Origin: Paragyromitra xinjiangensis
Lineage: Eukaryota; Ascomycota; Pezizomycetes; Pezizales; Discinaceae
Assembly: GCA_038503065.1 (NCBI GenBank)
Contig: JBCAMK010000005.1
Coordinates: 1,612,001 to 1,676,000 of the forward strand
DNA length: 64,000 nucleotides
Reading direction: 5' to 3'
The notes under the pieces were generated by a model. It made no database searches. It saw only the letters and a program-made list of their open reading frames with translations, and was not told the DNA's origin. Shown piece after piece: positions 36,738 to 46,917 of the stretch (positions are counted from its first letter, which is position 1; every line of letters begins with the position of its first letter). The position numbers and the translations under genes are program-made.

Positions 36738-38650
36738 ATGGCCCCGCGCCAACCCCTTCCTCACTCATCCCAATTCACCTCCACCGACGACTACATAACT
36801 TCCCTCCTCACCTTTTCCCGTAATCCGCTTTTCCAAATCCTCTGCGGCGGTGTGCACATTCTCGACTTCTTTACTCGTGACTCTCTAGACTCCACACAAG
36901 CAAAAGATCTGTATCATACAATTCTACCCGCAGAATGGATATCCTACTTCTCCACCAAACCACTTGACGACATCCTGGAGTTAATACTCCGGGCCGAACT
37001 AGTCGGAATAGATAAAGACTGCCCAGAAAGTTTAACAAGTTTCATAACAGATGTAAGAGTACACTCGCTACGGCGTGAGTTCGAGAGAAAGCAAAGGGCA
37101 AGGAAGACAGCGAGGAAAAGCATGGGTGCAGGAAGAAAAGACGGCGAGGAATGGGCGCTAAACGCAGGAATGAAGCCAAAGAAAATACATGAGGTATGCT
37201 ATTTGTACCATAGCCAGATAACAGTGATGGATATTACATTTTTATTCTGTGCTTGTTCTTACGGGTTGACGGAAGCCCCGTCATTTCATAGGTTGAGAAC
37301 TTTTCCGAATTCGTCGATGACCTCGTTACCGATATAGCCCAGCGGAGTAGGCAAGACGGTGGGATCACACATATCCTGGATTTCGGTTCAGGGCAGGCTT
37401 ACTTGTCACGTACGCTGGCAAAAAAGTATAATCATCATGTCGTTGGGATAGAGTCGAGAACGGCCAATATCGAAGGTGCAAGGGAGATGGATGAGAGATT
37501 TGATAACCTTGCGAAGAAACGAGAGAGGAAGAAGAGAAAGAGAGAAGAGAAACAGGAATCGGATGAGGTTGAAGATGGAAAGGTAGCAAAGTGGCAACAT
37601 GAGGAGACTGGTGGTTCGCTACAGTATATTGAGAAGCGGATTGAGGACGGTAATCTAGGAGAGGTCGTGAGTGCTATTCGGGATTTGAATATTTCACCGG
37701 GGGAGAAAGTATCCACAGAAACTGAAGTTCTTAGCGCAGATGACATCTGTGCGAATGAGGAATGTGGGAAGGCCAATGATGTGGGGACGGGGAAACTAGA
37801 CGGGGTTTTGGAAGAGGACACACGCAAAGATAAGAGACTACTTTTAATATCTCTTCACTCCTGCGGAAACCTCGTTCACCACGCCCTGAAGGCATTTATT
37901 GCTACTCCAGAGGTGAAAGCAGTGGCACTGATAGGTACCTTCCCTCACACACTCCTCCCACAACCTACTAACACCCCAGGCTGCTGCTACAACTTAATGA
38001 CCGAAAAACTCGGCCCTACCTACAAACCTCCCTACCGCACCCAACACCCCCGACTCATCTCCACTTCCGAATCCACCGATCCCCATGGTTTCCCATTAAG
38101 TCAACTCCTTACCACCGAGCATTTATCCCTTAACATCACTGCACGCATGATGGCTTGCCAGGCACCTCAGAACTGGACCAAAGATACTAGCGCAGCATTC
38201 TTCACACGTCATTTCTTCCGGGCGCTCCTGCAACGGATATTCGCCAATAAAGGTGTCATTTCCGCTCCTGCTCCCGCCGCCCCAGGTGAGGTCCCTGGGA
38301 AAGGCGTGGGAGCGGGAGGAGAGCCAATAATCATTGGCTCTCTTCGCAAGAAATGTTACGATTCATTTCCGTCCTATGTTGCGGGGGCCATCCATAAGCT
38401 AGAGTGGGAACAACGGGTGCAAGTGACAGAGGAAGAGGCGAAGGAGTATGAAGAGCGGTTTGGGGAGCGAAAGAAAGATCTGAGTGTGTTGTGGTGTTTG
38501 ATGGCGTTTTGTGCGGGGGTTGTAGAGAGCCTGGTGGTGGTGGATCGGTATGTTTATTTACGTGAGGAGGGGGTGGAGGATTGTTGGGTGGAGGCAGCAT
38601 TTGAGTATGCTGAGAGTCCGAGGAATTTGGTGGTTGTTGGAGTAAGGTAG
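36738..38650 (+). CDS. Methyltransferase-like protein, METTL25/RRNAD1 family
   Basis: A predicted SAM-dependent methyltransferase of 604 residues, exons 36738-37193 and 37292-38650, intron 98 nt (GTATGC...CATAG). The family's N-terminal part is followed by MKPKKIHEVENFSEFVDDL and the SAM motif HILDFGSGQAYLSRTLA. Later come LLISLHSCGNLVHHAL and the TFPHTLLPQ segment followed by GCCYNLMTEKLG. These blocks are typical of METTL25/RRNAD1 proteins, whose substrate is not firmly established. Between the SAM motif and LLISLHSCG lies a highly charged insert of over 100 residues with a KKRERKKRKREEK run that could be a nuclear signal. The C-terminal blocks KCYDSFPSYVAGAIHKL and LWCLMAFCAGVVESLV complete the fold. 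Confidence 0.85.
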
Positions 38651-39429
38651 CCTGAATTTTGGAAAGAGGTGTGCTTTAGATAAATATGGAATACCATCCA
38701 GGCCAGCGCTGAAATCAAAGGGACCGTTCCTTCTTATGAAACATAGCGACTACCTGGGCTTGTAGAAAGGCCTAACCTGGCACGCCCAGTACCGAGAAGG
38801 CCATTAACACTAACACACCGAGGAGTGATGAAACTCAATATTCTACAAGCATTCCCTCTCGTGCCCCGTCTCGTAAGAGAAACAGTCTGAGATCGTGTTT
38901 CAGATGCCCAAAATAATTTGCCGTGGTTTAATGGAGGCTTACAACACCCTTTGTTCACTTATTCCGTCTCTTTATTCTTTAAATTTGTTAGTATTCTCAA
39001 AGGTGGTGATTCTAGTTTAGCTCCTTTCTGTAATTCTCTGGCCTAGCTAACACTCACGTATATACATGTACTCTTGAATCCTAGCCACTCGAAGGATCCC
39101 TTTCGATTTCTAATATTCAAAGCCAGGCTTCGAGATTAGGCTAGAAAAGTTGCAGAAAATATGCATGCACATAACCGATTTGTGCCCTATCTTCTAAGCT
39201 CGTCCCCATCCCCTGCTGTTTGTGGCTGCTGCACGCCGTAGGCCTATCTTCCCACGAGATATTCTTTAGAAAGGGTGTGATGGTTTATTTAATTGAATAT
39301 AGTGAGTCGACTGAGACACCATAGTATGCTAATTCTAGTCAACGTGCCACACACCAAGAGGAGTGAGTATTTAGCCACTAAATACCGCCCGCATCTCTAT
39401 ATATATCTTCATTCACCACTTCCCTGAAC
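38651..39429. other. Intergenic region
   Basis: 779 bp with a TACATGTA site at 39063. It holds the promoter of the first IBR-like gene; a TATATATAT stretch lies at about 39398-39406, some 25-30 bp before the ATG. Confidence 0.5.
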
Positions 39430-40041
39430 ATGGGTCCATATATCACAGCTTTTCTCAACTCGTTTCGAAGTTCAGCAAACCAAGATCCCCCAAATCCCAC
39501 CACGATGGCGTCGGAAAGCCCCACTACGACTACTGCTACTACTACCCTCAAGTGTCCACACTGTAAGCGCCACAATTCCTGGGATCATCTCAAACTCATT
39601 TCCTCGAAGAAAACATATGGTTGCGCTCACTGCCAGACTATCTTTTGCCTAATCTGCAAAGAGCAATCGTCGACGGCTAAGGATGACCATCCTGTTCCCT
39701 CCATCTGTCGACAGTACTGTCTCTTGGATTCAACATATCCTGGAGCGTTATTGACACTGCTGTTGTTCCATGAGACCTTGGTACAACTAAAAGGCCTCCT
39801 AGAAACAAGGAACCACTTTGCGTCGTTGAAAGAGCAGGATGGCTTGGATTCGCCGAAGCTTAAGTTATTGAAAGATGTGGAGAATGCTATCGAGAGGACA
39901 GAGAGCCAGGTGAAGGAGTCGAGGGAGACAGCAGGTGATCTCTATGAAATGATGGTTACTATGGGGGAGGATTTTAAACGAAAAAGTGAGCCCCGAACAC
40001 CAGCAAGACTACTGGTTCAAGGACTACAGGATTACATGTAG
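39430..40041 (+). CDS. Small IBR-like zinc-binding protein 1
   Basis: A single-exon ORF of 203 residues. After a Ser/Thr-rich N-terminus come paired cysteines: CPHC, then about 19 residues, then C-x2-C-x4-C-x2-C (GCAHCQTIFCLICKEQ), a His and a further Cys. This fits the IBR (in-between-RING) zinc fold. No RING1 or RING2 partner domain is present, so it is not a complete RBR ubiquitin ligase. The rest is helical and charged (DVENAIERTESQVKESRETA). It is followed 1.1 kb downstream by a related gene in the same direction. The stop codon TAG overlaps a TACATGTA palindrome. The function is unknown. An alternative start is the internal Met at residue 26, which just precedes the zinc domain. Confidence 0.75.
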   Translation: MGPYITAFLNSFRSSANQDPPNPTTMASESPTTTTATTTLKCPHCKRHNSWDHLKLISSKKTYGCAHCQTIFCLICKEQSSTAKDDHPVPSICRQYCLLDSTYPGALLTLLLFHETLVQLKGLLETRNHFASLKEQDGLDSPKLKLLKDVENAIERTESQVKESRETAGDLYEMMVTMGEDFKRKSEPRTPARLLVQGLQDYM

Positions 40042-41165
40042 TTTTGGAAGGCATGGAAGGCTAAGCAATTTCTGTAGATGAGTTTGTGAGGGGAATTCAC
40101 CGAACGACTAGCCGTATCATGTATCTAGTCCTTTTCTCCCCTTTTTTCTCTTTTTTTATTTTCTCTACTTTTTCTGCGTTGGGTAGAATTCTGGACTGGC
40201 GAAAGCTCCTCCAATCGAGCTTTCAGTTTGATGAGATTACCAGTCATCTCATGCACTTCTTACGCATAAACACTACAAACAGCTCAGATAATCCGATGCA
40301 CACATAGGATTTTAGGGAAACCTCAATATATTTAGATTTAATTACGAAACGTTCACCCACCACAGTTCATACATGTAATTGGCTGTGGCGTCTCATCGGA
40401 TTGGCCTCGGAACCGAGTCTGAACGTTAACTCAAGACTAAAAACAGATCTTTGTCGCCTTTATCAATAGGGAAAGCTTCTTTCCGCCTTCCTTTATTCTT
40501 TGTTCTTAGTCTTTCGTTCTTTCTTTCTTTCTTCCTTTCTTTACCTCCTTCGCTGACTCTTTTTAATTTCCTCCCCATTCTCACTACACGTATTCTTACG
40601 GGATCTCATCGCAGTTCTTTCATGATCAACCCGGGCCTTCCTTTGTGCCAGGCGTAAACCCTTGACTCTTTTATCAGATCATCTTATCTAGTGATCGCCA
40701 TCGCGTATCTCATACTCAAATTCCAATCCGGGCTGTCGGTCTTGCTTCGATCGAAAGTTTGACTCGAAGGAAAGACCTTTTCTCTACCTCACCCCAACAT
40801 TAACCTTAAATTTATCTTCGCCTCGCTCTACAATCCTTTAGTTTCTTAACCTTTAATGAACCTGCCAGAAATACACGGTTATGAGATGTTGTTTGGCAGA
40901 GCGGTGCTTCGTGGAACTCATTTAATCCCCAGCAGGTAGGTAGCCACCTCAGAATCCTAGGTGTCAACTTGGCCTGTAGAATTGGGAATAGCGATGCACT
41001 AGCGGGTGGGGGTGATGAAAAATTCAAATTAAACGGATGAGCCACCTTACATAGAATTGAAGCCCCATACCTTAAATACACGTACTTTTTACTCCATTTG
41101 CGCACTCCCTCACCTCATAAACCTCATAAACCAGCTCGAATAACCACTCCACACTCTTGTTATCC
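40042..41165. other. Intergenic region between the two IBR-like genes
   Basis: 1.1 kb. It holds a TACATGTA at 40370 and a long pyrimidine-rich tract with CTTT/CTTTC repeats at about 40475-40580. Such tracts are common in fungal promoters; it may belong to the second IBR-like gene. Confidence 0.55.
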
Positions 41166-41618
41166 ATGGACGAAAGAGCTCTAGAGTTAGCCAGAGCGGG
41201 GAATGTCTATTGCCCCTCAGGGTCTTGTGTGAACAAGATCATCGCCTGGACCGAGATCGATACCGAAAATACCTTCTATTGTAAAACCTGCAAATCAAAA
41301 TACTGTGCCCTCTGCAAGGAAAAGGTTCCGGATCCGGAATCGCCACATCCCCCTAACTGCCCCGTCATCAAGATTAACTCTGTATCGGTATCTGCCTGGG
41401 AATACAGTTTAAAGGCGATCCATGCTGCTTTGCTTGATTGCTTTGAGCCTAAGAATCAGAGCCCAGCCGCACAGAGGAGGGCCACGGACCTGCTCGGAAA
41501 GAGAAGTGAAGAAATTGGAAAGGCCTACATTGATTTAATGAAGGAAATGGAGAAAATGGAGGGGAAAGAGAAAGAGAAAAAGTTGAGTGAAGGTTGGGAG
41601 ACGATTGAACTAGCTTGA
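41166..41618 (+). CDS. Small IBR-like zinc-binding protein 2
   Basis: A single-exon ORF of 150 residues; the ATG at 41166 is the first in frame. The spacing C-x4-C-x17-C-x2-C-x4-C-x2-C-x10-H-x3-C (CPSGSC, YCKTCKSKYCALCKEK, SPHPPNC) fits the IBR zinc fold. An N-terminal helix precedes it and a Lys/Glu-rich helix ends the protein (IDLMKEMEKMEGKEKEKK). The layout, small size, orientation and shared C-x2-C-x4-C-x2-CKE core make it a likely diverged paralogue of the gene 1.1 kb upstream. As there, RING domains are missing, so E3 activity is not expected from this chain alone. Confidence 0.75.
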   Translation: MDERALELARAGNVYCPSGSCVNKIIAWTEIDTENTFYCKTCKSKYCALCKEKVPDPESPHPPNCPVIKINSVSVSAWEYSLKAIHAALLDCFEPKNQSPAAQRRATDLLGKRSEEIGKAYIDLMKEMEKMEGKEKEKKLSEGWETIELA

Positions 41619-43347
41619 TCACCTGATATTCCTGAGTCGATAATAAGGGGAATATGATAGATTCAGCGCTAGTATGTTAGTTCTTGTATTTCCTATGTAT
41701 TTTTCTAAAGTAGTCTGTAGCTTGATCGTGTTGGTCCCACGCACATGTTTTTAGTTTGTGCGGCCCAACATCCAACTCCGACTCTAGTTTTCCTCACTTT
41801 GAACTTTGCAGTACCGAGATAGAAATAAAAACTCAGATGAATGAGCTTCAGACTACCTCTGTGACTCTTATCATTATTACTTAGGTGCTGGGTTCCCGTG
41901 GAATCGAAATCATTACCAAGCCAACAAACCTCTAAATTGTAACTTGCATTTCCAACAAGGGATACATGTAATTATGGCGCATATATACATGGCCTACCAT
42001 AGTACTGCATCTTCTAAGATAGAATAAAAACCAAGCTAGGTATATTGAAGGGGCTATAGTAGCACGAGCCCCAGTTACAAGGCCAAGATCTTTGGGCGTG
42101 ACATATAATAACGCACATTTTCCTATCCATACAATCGCTCCCGGGCCGATGATGACATATACCAGGCCAACAATTGATAGGAGACTAGAGGGGCATCAAT
42201 CGGCAAGCACTAGGCTTAAAAATAGAATCATCTACTCGTCCTCCGGCATATAAACCGGAAAACAAAGGGGATGTGGCTTGTATGTTGGGAAGTCTAAATA
42301 TACAAAGTCACTTTCCGGTTCATATGCTGGAGGACAAGTACTACGGTAGCCCCAATCCACTTTAGTTCATGGTAGAATGAATGCAGGAACAGAGAGAAGC
42401 TACGAGAACTACATGTATTCATATCTCTGGTAATCAAGAATTCCTTAGAGCAGCTACGATAAGATCACTATACATGACAAGCTCTAGACTACTAAATTAA
42501 ATCAGCCCACGGACTTCATGCATATAACGATGATACGTGAACTTACGATTATCTTCATTTTCAACAGATAGCTGATGCATGTAACCTGTCATACCTTAAT
42601 CGTAAGGCCTTTACTAATCCATTGGTGGAATATACTTCCTGTACTAAGACACCGTGGTAGAAAGAGCCATAAAGCAGAGATACCGTTGTATTTGGCGGGT
42701 AAGCCCATGGGCTTAAAGTAAAGTAGTGAAAGAGAGGGCGGCGGAGAGAGCCAATCAAATAGCATTAACTCCGTTGAAACAGGAAAGTGCTCGCAGTAAC
42801 CCAAACCCCGAGGTTCCAATTGGCTTGTTCTCACGCCTTCTTTCTCACCACTTTACTTTGAGCCCATGGGCTTACTCGCTAAATACAACGGTATCACAGC
42901 TTCCATAGTAAATTTTATGTGCGCGATGTCACGCCATAATATCTGATCCTTCCTTGTTTTCCAATTCATATTCTTACGAGCGAGCTTCTGATTCGTGTGG
43001 TAGGAAATCAAAAAGGATGGGTTCAAGGATCATCAGGTGATTGCGGCATTCAACTCCACACTTAACTGTAATCACGGCCATAAGTTCCCATTTGTCTTTC
43101 TAAGAATTAAACCAAACTCCGATACCCACTGAAATTCTTGATCGTGATCATAGACCATACGCAATCACTCGAACTCCTGTCGCCACTTCGGACGTTCTGG
43201 AGCGTGGGCCAAAAACTACCTACCCGGTTTCACATCCACAGAAAACCACGGAAACAACGTCCGTTCTTGGTTTTCCAAGTAATTCTCAAAATTATTACCC
43301 GTTTTGGATGAGTTTGTGCGTACCTGCTGTTGGGCAGGTGCATAACC
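41619..43347. other. Intergenic region with fold-back element
   Basis: 1.7 kb. It holds TACATGTA at 41963 and 42410 and the inverted repeat listed separately. No coding region was found. Confidence 0.55.
42664..42908. mobile_element. Fold-back inverted repeat, MITE-like
   Basis: The left arm (about 42664-42765) and right arm (about 42815-42908) are inverted copies of each other, separated by roughly 50 bp. Both contain ATACCGTTGTATTT, GTAAGCCCATGGGCT, AAAGTAAAGT and a terminal GCCAAT. Most differences in the central arms are A/G or C/T transitions. No gene lies inside. The outer target duplication was not identified with certainty, so calling it mobile is inference. Confidence 0.6.
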
Positions 43348-43433
43348 GAACCTTCAGGAAACCCCTAACCCTGGAAATTTCGAGAACCATCCATGACATG
43401 ATCGGTCACACCAAATCACTCGCGAACTTTCGA
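43348..43433 (+). promoter_or_regulatory. Heat shock element cluster upstream of the HSP20 gene
   Basis: Two perfect three-part heat shock elements of the form GAAnnTTCnnGAA lie at 43348-43360 and 43374-43386. A two-part GAAnnTTC lies at 43424-43431. CCCCT, the stress response element core, is at 43362-43366. This fits binding by the heat shock factor and heat-induced expression of the small heat shock protein downstream. Confidence 0.85.
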
Positions 43434-43682
43434 CAGCTTTGTAGGTGATATCTAGACCCTTCCAGTTCCGCAAGAGCCTGCAAAGGCCAGCCAAAGATGT
43501 CTATAAAAACCCTCCTGGAAGCCCTCGTCCCAAATCTTCATTCTCCAACAATCCATCAAACAGCTCTCAAAAGCAAACGCATATTCTCTACTCTATCCAA
43601 CACAACTCTGCGACCGCGAAAAGCAAACCTCTCAAACAATTCCCGAAGATATTTGAGAATTTCCTCCAATCCCAATTCCAAA

Positions 43683-44321
43683 ATGCCTTTCTTCTCCCGC
43701 TATCACACTCCAACCTCTGCCTTCCCTACAGACGTCTTCCGTGTGTTTGACGAATTGAACCAACTCACTTCGCCCACGGCCAATCCCTCACAAGGCGGAA
43801 ACAAACGCGCATTTTCTCCAAACTTCGATATTCACGAAACCGATTCCACCTTTGTTCTCGAAGGCGAGCTCCCGGGCATCGAAAACAAATCCCAAATCAA
43901 CATTGAGTTCACGGATGGCAACACCCTTCTAATCCACGGCAAGATCGAGAAGTCATATAAAAAATCTTCGCCGGACACCGACTCAAAGGCTGCCGAAAAT
44001 TCCACTCCCACTGCCGAAAGCGAAGCTACAGACGGCAAAGCTGCAGACGACAAAGCTACAGATGACAAAGCTATAGATGGCAAAGCTGCGGAAAACCAAG
44101 TGGCCCAACGCCCTGACGATAGTCAGAAAGCCGTCGGGAAACCAACTGAGGGCTATAGGTATTGGGTGTCAGAGCGCACCGTTGGGGAGTTCCATAGGTC
44201 GTTCTCGTTCCCTGGAGCAATAGATATTGACGCTGTCAAGGCGACTTTGGAAAATGGAATTTTGAAAATTGTTGTGCCTAAGAAGGAGGTTGCTAAGGGA
44301 AAGAGGATTGAGATAGCTTAA
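43683..44321 (+). CDS. Small heat shock protein, HSP20/alpha-crystallin family
   Basis: An ATP-independent chaperone that holds unfolded proteins. 212 residues from the ATG at 43683, which gives MPFFSRYHTPTSAF, a usual fungal HSP30-type start; the frame is open to another ATG at 43497, which would add 62 Ser/Arg-rich residues. The alpha-crystallin domain begins at FSPNFDIHETDSTFVLEGEL with the LPGI turn and ends with the characteristic GAIDIDAVKATLENGILKIV, followed by a short basic tail. Between the two halves of the domain sits a charged insert of about 70 residues that includes four 5-residue repeats (DGKAA, DDKAT, DDKAI, DGKAA). Inserts at this place are known in fungal HSP30 proteins. 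Heat shock elements lie 250-335 bp upstream. Confidence 0.92.
   Translation: MPFFSRYHTPTSAFPTDVFRVFDELNQLTSPTANPSQGGNKRAFSPNFDIHETDSTFVLEGELPGIENKSQINIEFTDGNTLLIHGKIEKSYKKSSPDTDSKAAENSTPTAESEATDGKAADDKATDDKAIDGKAAENQVAQRPDDSQKAVGKPTEGYRYWVSERTVGEFHRSFSFPGAIDIDAVKATLENGILKIVVPKKEVAKGKRIEIA
44031..44090 (+). repeat. Four 15-bp coding repeats in the HSP20 insert
   Basis: Units start at 44031, 44046, 44061 and 44076 and differ at one to four positions each. They code for DGKAA-like pentapeptides. Confidence 0.9.
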
Positions 44322-44771
44322 TTGGCTTCTTAGGTGATTCGGAGTTTATCAGTCTGTGTGCTTTGTTGAGATTCTTGGCTTCCGCTCCTTTATGTATTCT
44401 TTTATTAGTCGTTCTTTCTCTTATTGGTTGGGTTATTTTCGGCCTCAATTGTTTAATGGGGAAGTCGCTCCTTCTCGTATGCGCCTTGGTGTGGATTGTG
44501 TGTAGCTTTCATATATTTAGCCAAGAATCTTGGAATTAAAACTCTGTTATCCAAATTTTATAGCAGTTCACTGTAGCCCAAAGCCCAACCAGGAAAGCGT
44601 TGTTGGGCCAACCCCAGCAAAGGTTTGGAGCCGCAACACCACCAAAAGTTTACATGCGCGTCTCCACCAAACAGATTTCCGGACCACGACTGCAACAAGC
44701 CATCCCTTGCTCCTGTGCCCCCGCTGTTACCCCACGCCTATCCATCTAATTGGGATTTCTTTCTTCCTGTC
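44322..44771. other. Intergenic region
   Basis: 450 bp holding the 3' UTR of the HSP20 gene and the promoter of cdc16. The stretch from 44625 is open in the cdc16 frame but has no convincing coding sequence before the ATG at 44772. Confidence 0.5.
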
Positions 44772-46917
44772 ATGCCCCCTTCGTCCTCCTTATCCCTTCA
44801 AGTTCCGCTCGTAGACGACACCATAACAACCCGAAAACGAGGCACTTCATCAAGCAGATTGCCCTCAAATCCGAAGATGGAAGAATTCCTCAAAAGCTGG
44901 CGGCAAGATGCTTTGAACAAGCATCAATACGATGCCGCAATATTCATTGGAGATAAGCTGCTAGCTTTGACGGGTACCCCGCTCGCCCCACATTTCGCCG
45001 GAGTTTACTTACATTCATGAATTTGAACAGGTGACCCAAAAGATGCATTCTGGCTCGCTCAGGTACATTTTAGTACCGGCCATTACAACAGGGCCCAGAG
45101 CTTTCTCACCCGTAACGACCTTATCTCTCGCTCCACCTCCTGCCGATACCTTGCTGCTCTGTGTTTGATTAAGCAATCCAAGTATGACGAAGCTCTCAAC
45201 GTCCTCGGCGATAAGAACCCTACACACCTCGTCTCAAGTTCATCATCGTCTACAATTGGCGGCAGTCGACGGCGTGCAGTTGGCGCACCCTCTCGAAACA
45301 GCAAGGATCGAGAGGAGCAAGGCACCAACGTCAAGTTCGAGGCGGCGATGTGCTATCTGAGAGGGCTTGTATATGCCAAACAGAATGCGTTTGACAAAGC
45401 GAAAGAGTGCTACAAGCTTGCCGTCTTAATAGACGTAAAGTGCTTCGAAGCCTTCGATCAATTAATGAAGAATTCGCTTATGTCACCCGACGAGGAATGG
45501 GCTTTTTTGGAATCTCTGGATTTCGAAGGTCTTAACGCTGATGGTGACGAGCCTGGCCAGCAAGCCGAGTTCGTCAAAATGCTTTACACTACTCGTTTGA
45601 GCAAATATAAAAACCCCGTTTATTTCAATAAAGCCACAGAAACACTGACGGAGACCTACAACCTATCACAAAATGCCGATTTAATACTTTCCCGAGCAGA
45701 ACTCCTATTCACTCAATGTAGATTCAAGGAATGTCTTGGTCTCTGTGAGAAGGTCATTGAGGACGACAAATACAACTTCTCGGTCTACCCCCTCTATCTT
45801 GCTTGCCTTCACGAGATAAATATGAAGAATAAATTATTCCTCATATCCCATGATATGGCAGACAACTATCCCGAAGAACCCGTGACGTGGCTAGCTGTAG
45901 GTGTTTATTATTTGACCACTGGCAAGATTGCTGAAGCGCGACGATTCTTTTCAAAAGCTTCAATGATGGATCCTCACTTTGGGCCTGCATGGATTGGGTT
46001 CGCACACACGTTCGCGGCTGAAGGTGAACACGACCAAGCTATATCAGCATACTCTACAGCTGCGCGACTATTTCAAGGGACCCACCTTCCGCAACTCTTC
46101 TTAGGTATGCAACACCTACAGCTCAACAATATCACTCTCGCCGATGAATATCTCAACAACGCCTTTTCTCTCTGTAAATCTGACCCACTCCTTTTGAATG
46201 AACTGGGTGTTGTGTTTTACCACAAAGAACACCTTAACGAGGCGGTTAAGTTGTTTACCAAGGCCCTTGAGATTGCTGATGAAATCGAGAGCGACCCGAA
46301 GGCATGGGTTGCCACGAGGGCAAACTTGGGACATGCATACAGGAGACTGGAGATGTTTGACAAAGCTCTCGAAGCATATGCAGAAGTGACGAGATCTGGA
46401 GAAGGGAGAGATTCGAGCGTGTATACTGCTGTAGGGCTTACTCAGTTGCAGCTGGGGAGGCCCTGGGACGCAATCGTCAGTCTACATGAGGTAATAATAT
46501 ATTATCCTACCGCGATTTCTACACAGACGAATGGTTATACTAATAAATTCATAGGCTTTGGCTATATCCCCGCAGGACCCTATAGCTACTGAGTTCCTGG
46601 AGAAAGCACTGATAGAAAATGCTTCTTCTGAGACCCTCTTCCAATCTGCGGTTCGAACACCCGATGGAGAGATTGTCATACAAGACGATGAAGACGTAGA
46701 TCTTGCACTCCACGAACGTATGCTACGGAGCAGACTTAAAGCTAAAGCTGGTAGCGGAGGTCTTCGATATGGCGGAGATAGCGGAGAAGGAAATAGTCGA
46801 AGTAGCAGGCGGACGGCTACTGGGAACATTGGGGAGAGGAGAAGATTAGGAGATGTCACGAGCAACTATCAAGAGGTTGGGGGGGAAAGCATGGAGGTTA
46901 GCGATGAAGACTTATGA
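44772..46917 (+). CDS. cdc16: Anaphase-promoting complex subunit Cdc16/Cut9 (APC6)
   Basis: A TPR subunit of the APC/C ubiquitin ligase. 674 residues from exons 44772-44973, 45031-46490 and 46555-46917; the introns are 57 nt (donor GTACCC) and 64 nt (GTAATA). Splicing joins GDKLLALTG to DPKDAFWLAQVHFSTG. The N-terminal MEEFLKSWRQDALNKHQYDA opens the first TPR. Further TPRs can be seen throughout, for example PVTWLAVGVYYLTTGKIAEA, HFGPAWIGFAHTFAAEGEHD and PLLLNELGVVFYHKEHLNEA. A Ser-rich insert lies near residue 110 and the C-terminus is disordered and acidic. The ATG at 44877 is an alternative start, 35 codons downstream. The D-box/KEN-box protein at 21830-23231 would be a fitting substrate class, but the two genes are 21 kb apart and not functionally linked by position. 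Confidence 0.93.

Noticed and set aside
40475..40580. A CTTT/CTTTC simple repeat
   Set aside because: It is an ordinary promoter-type pyrimidine tract, not a distinct element; noted only within the intergenic entry.
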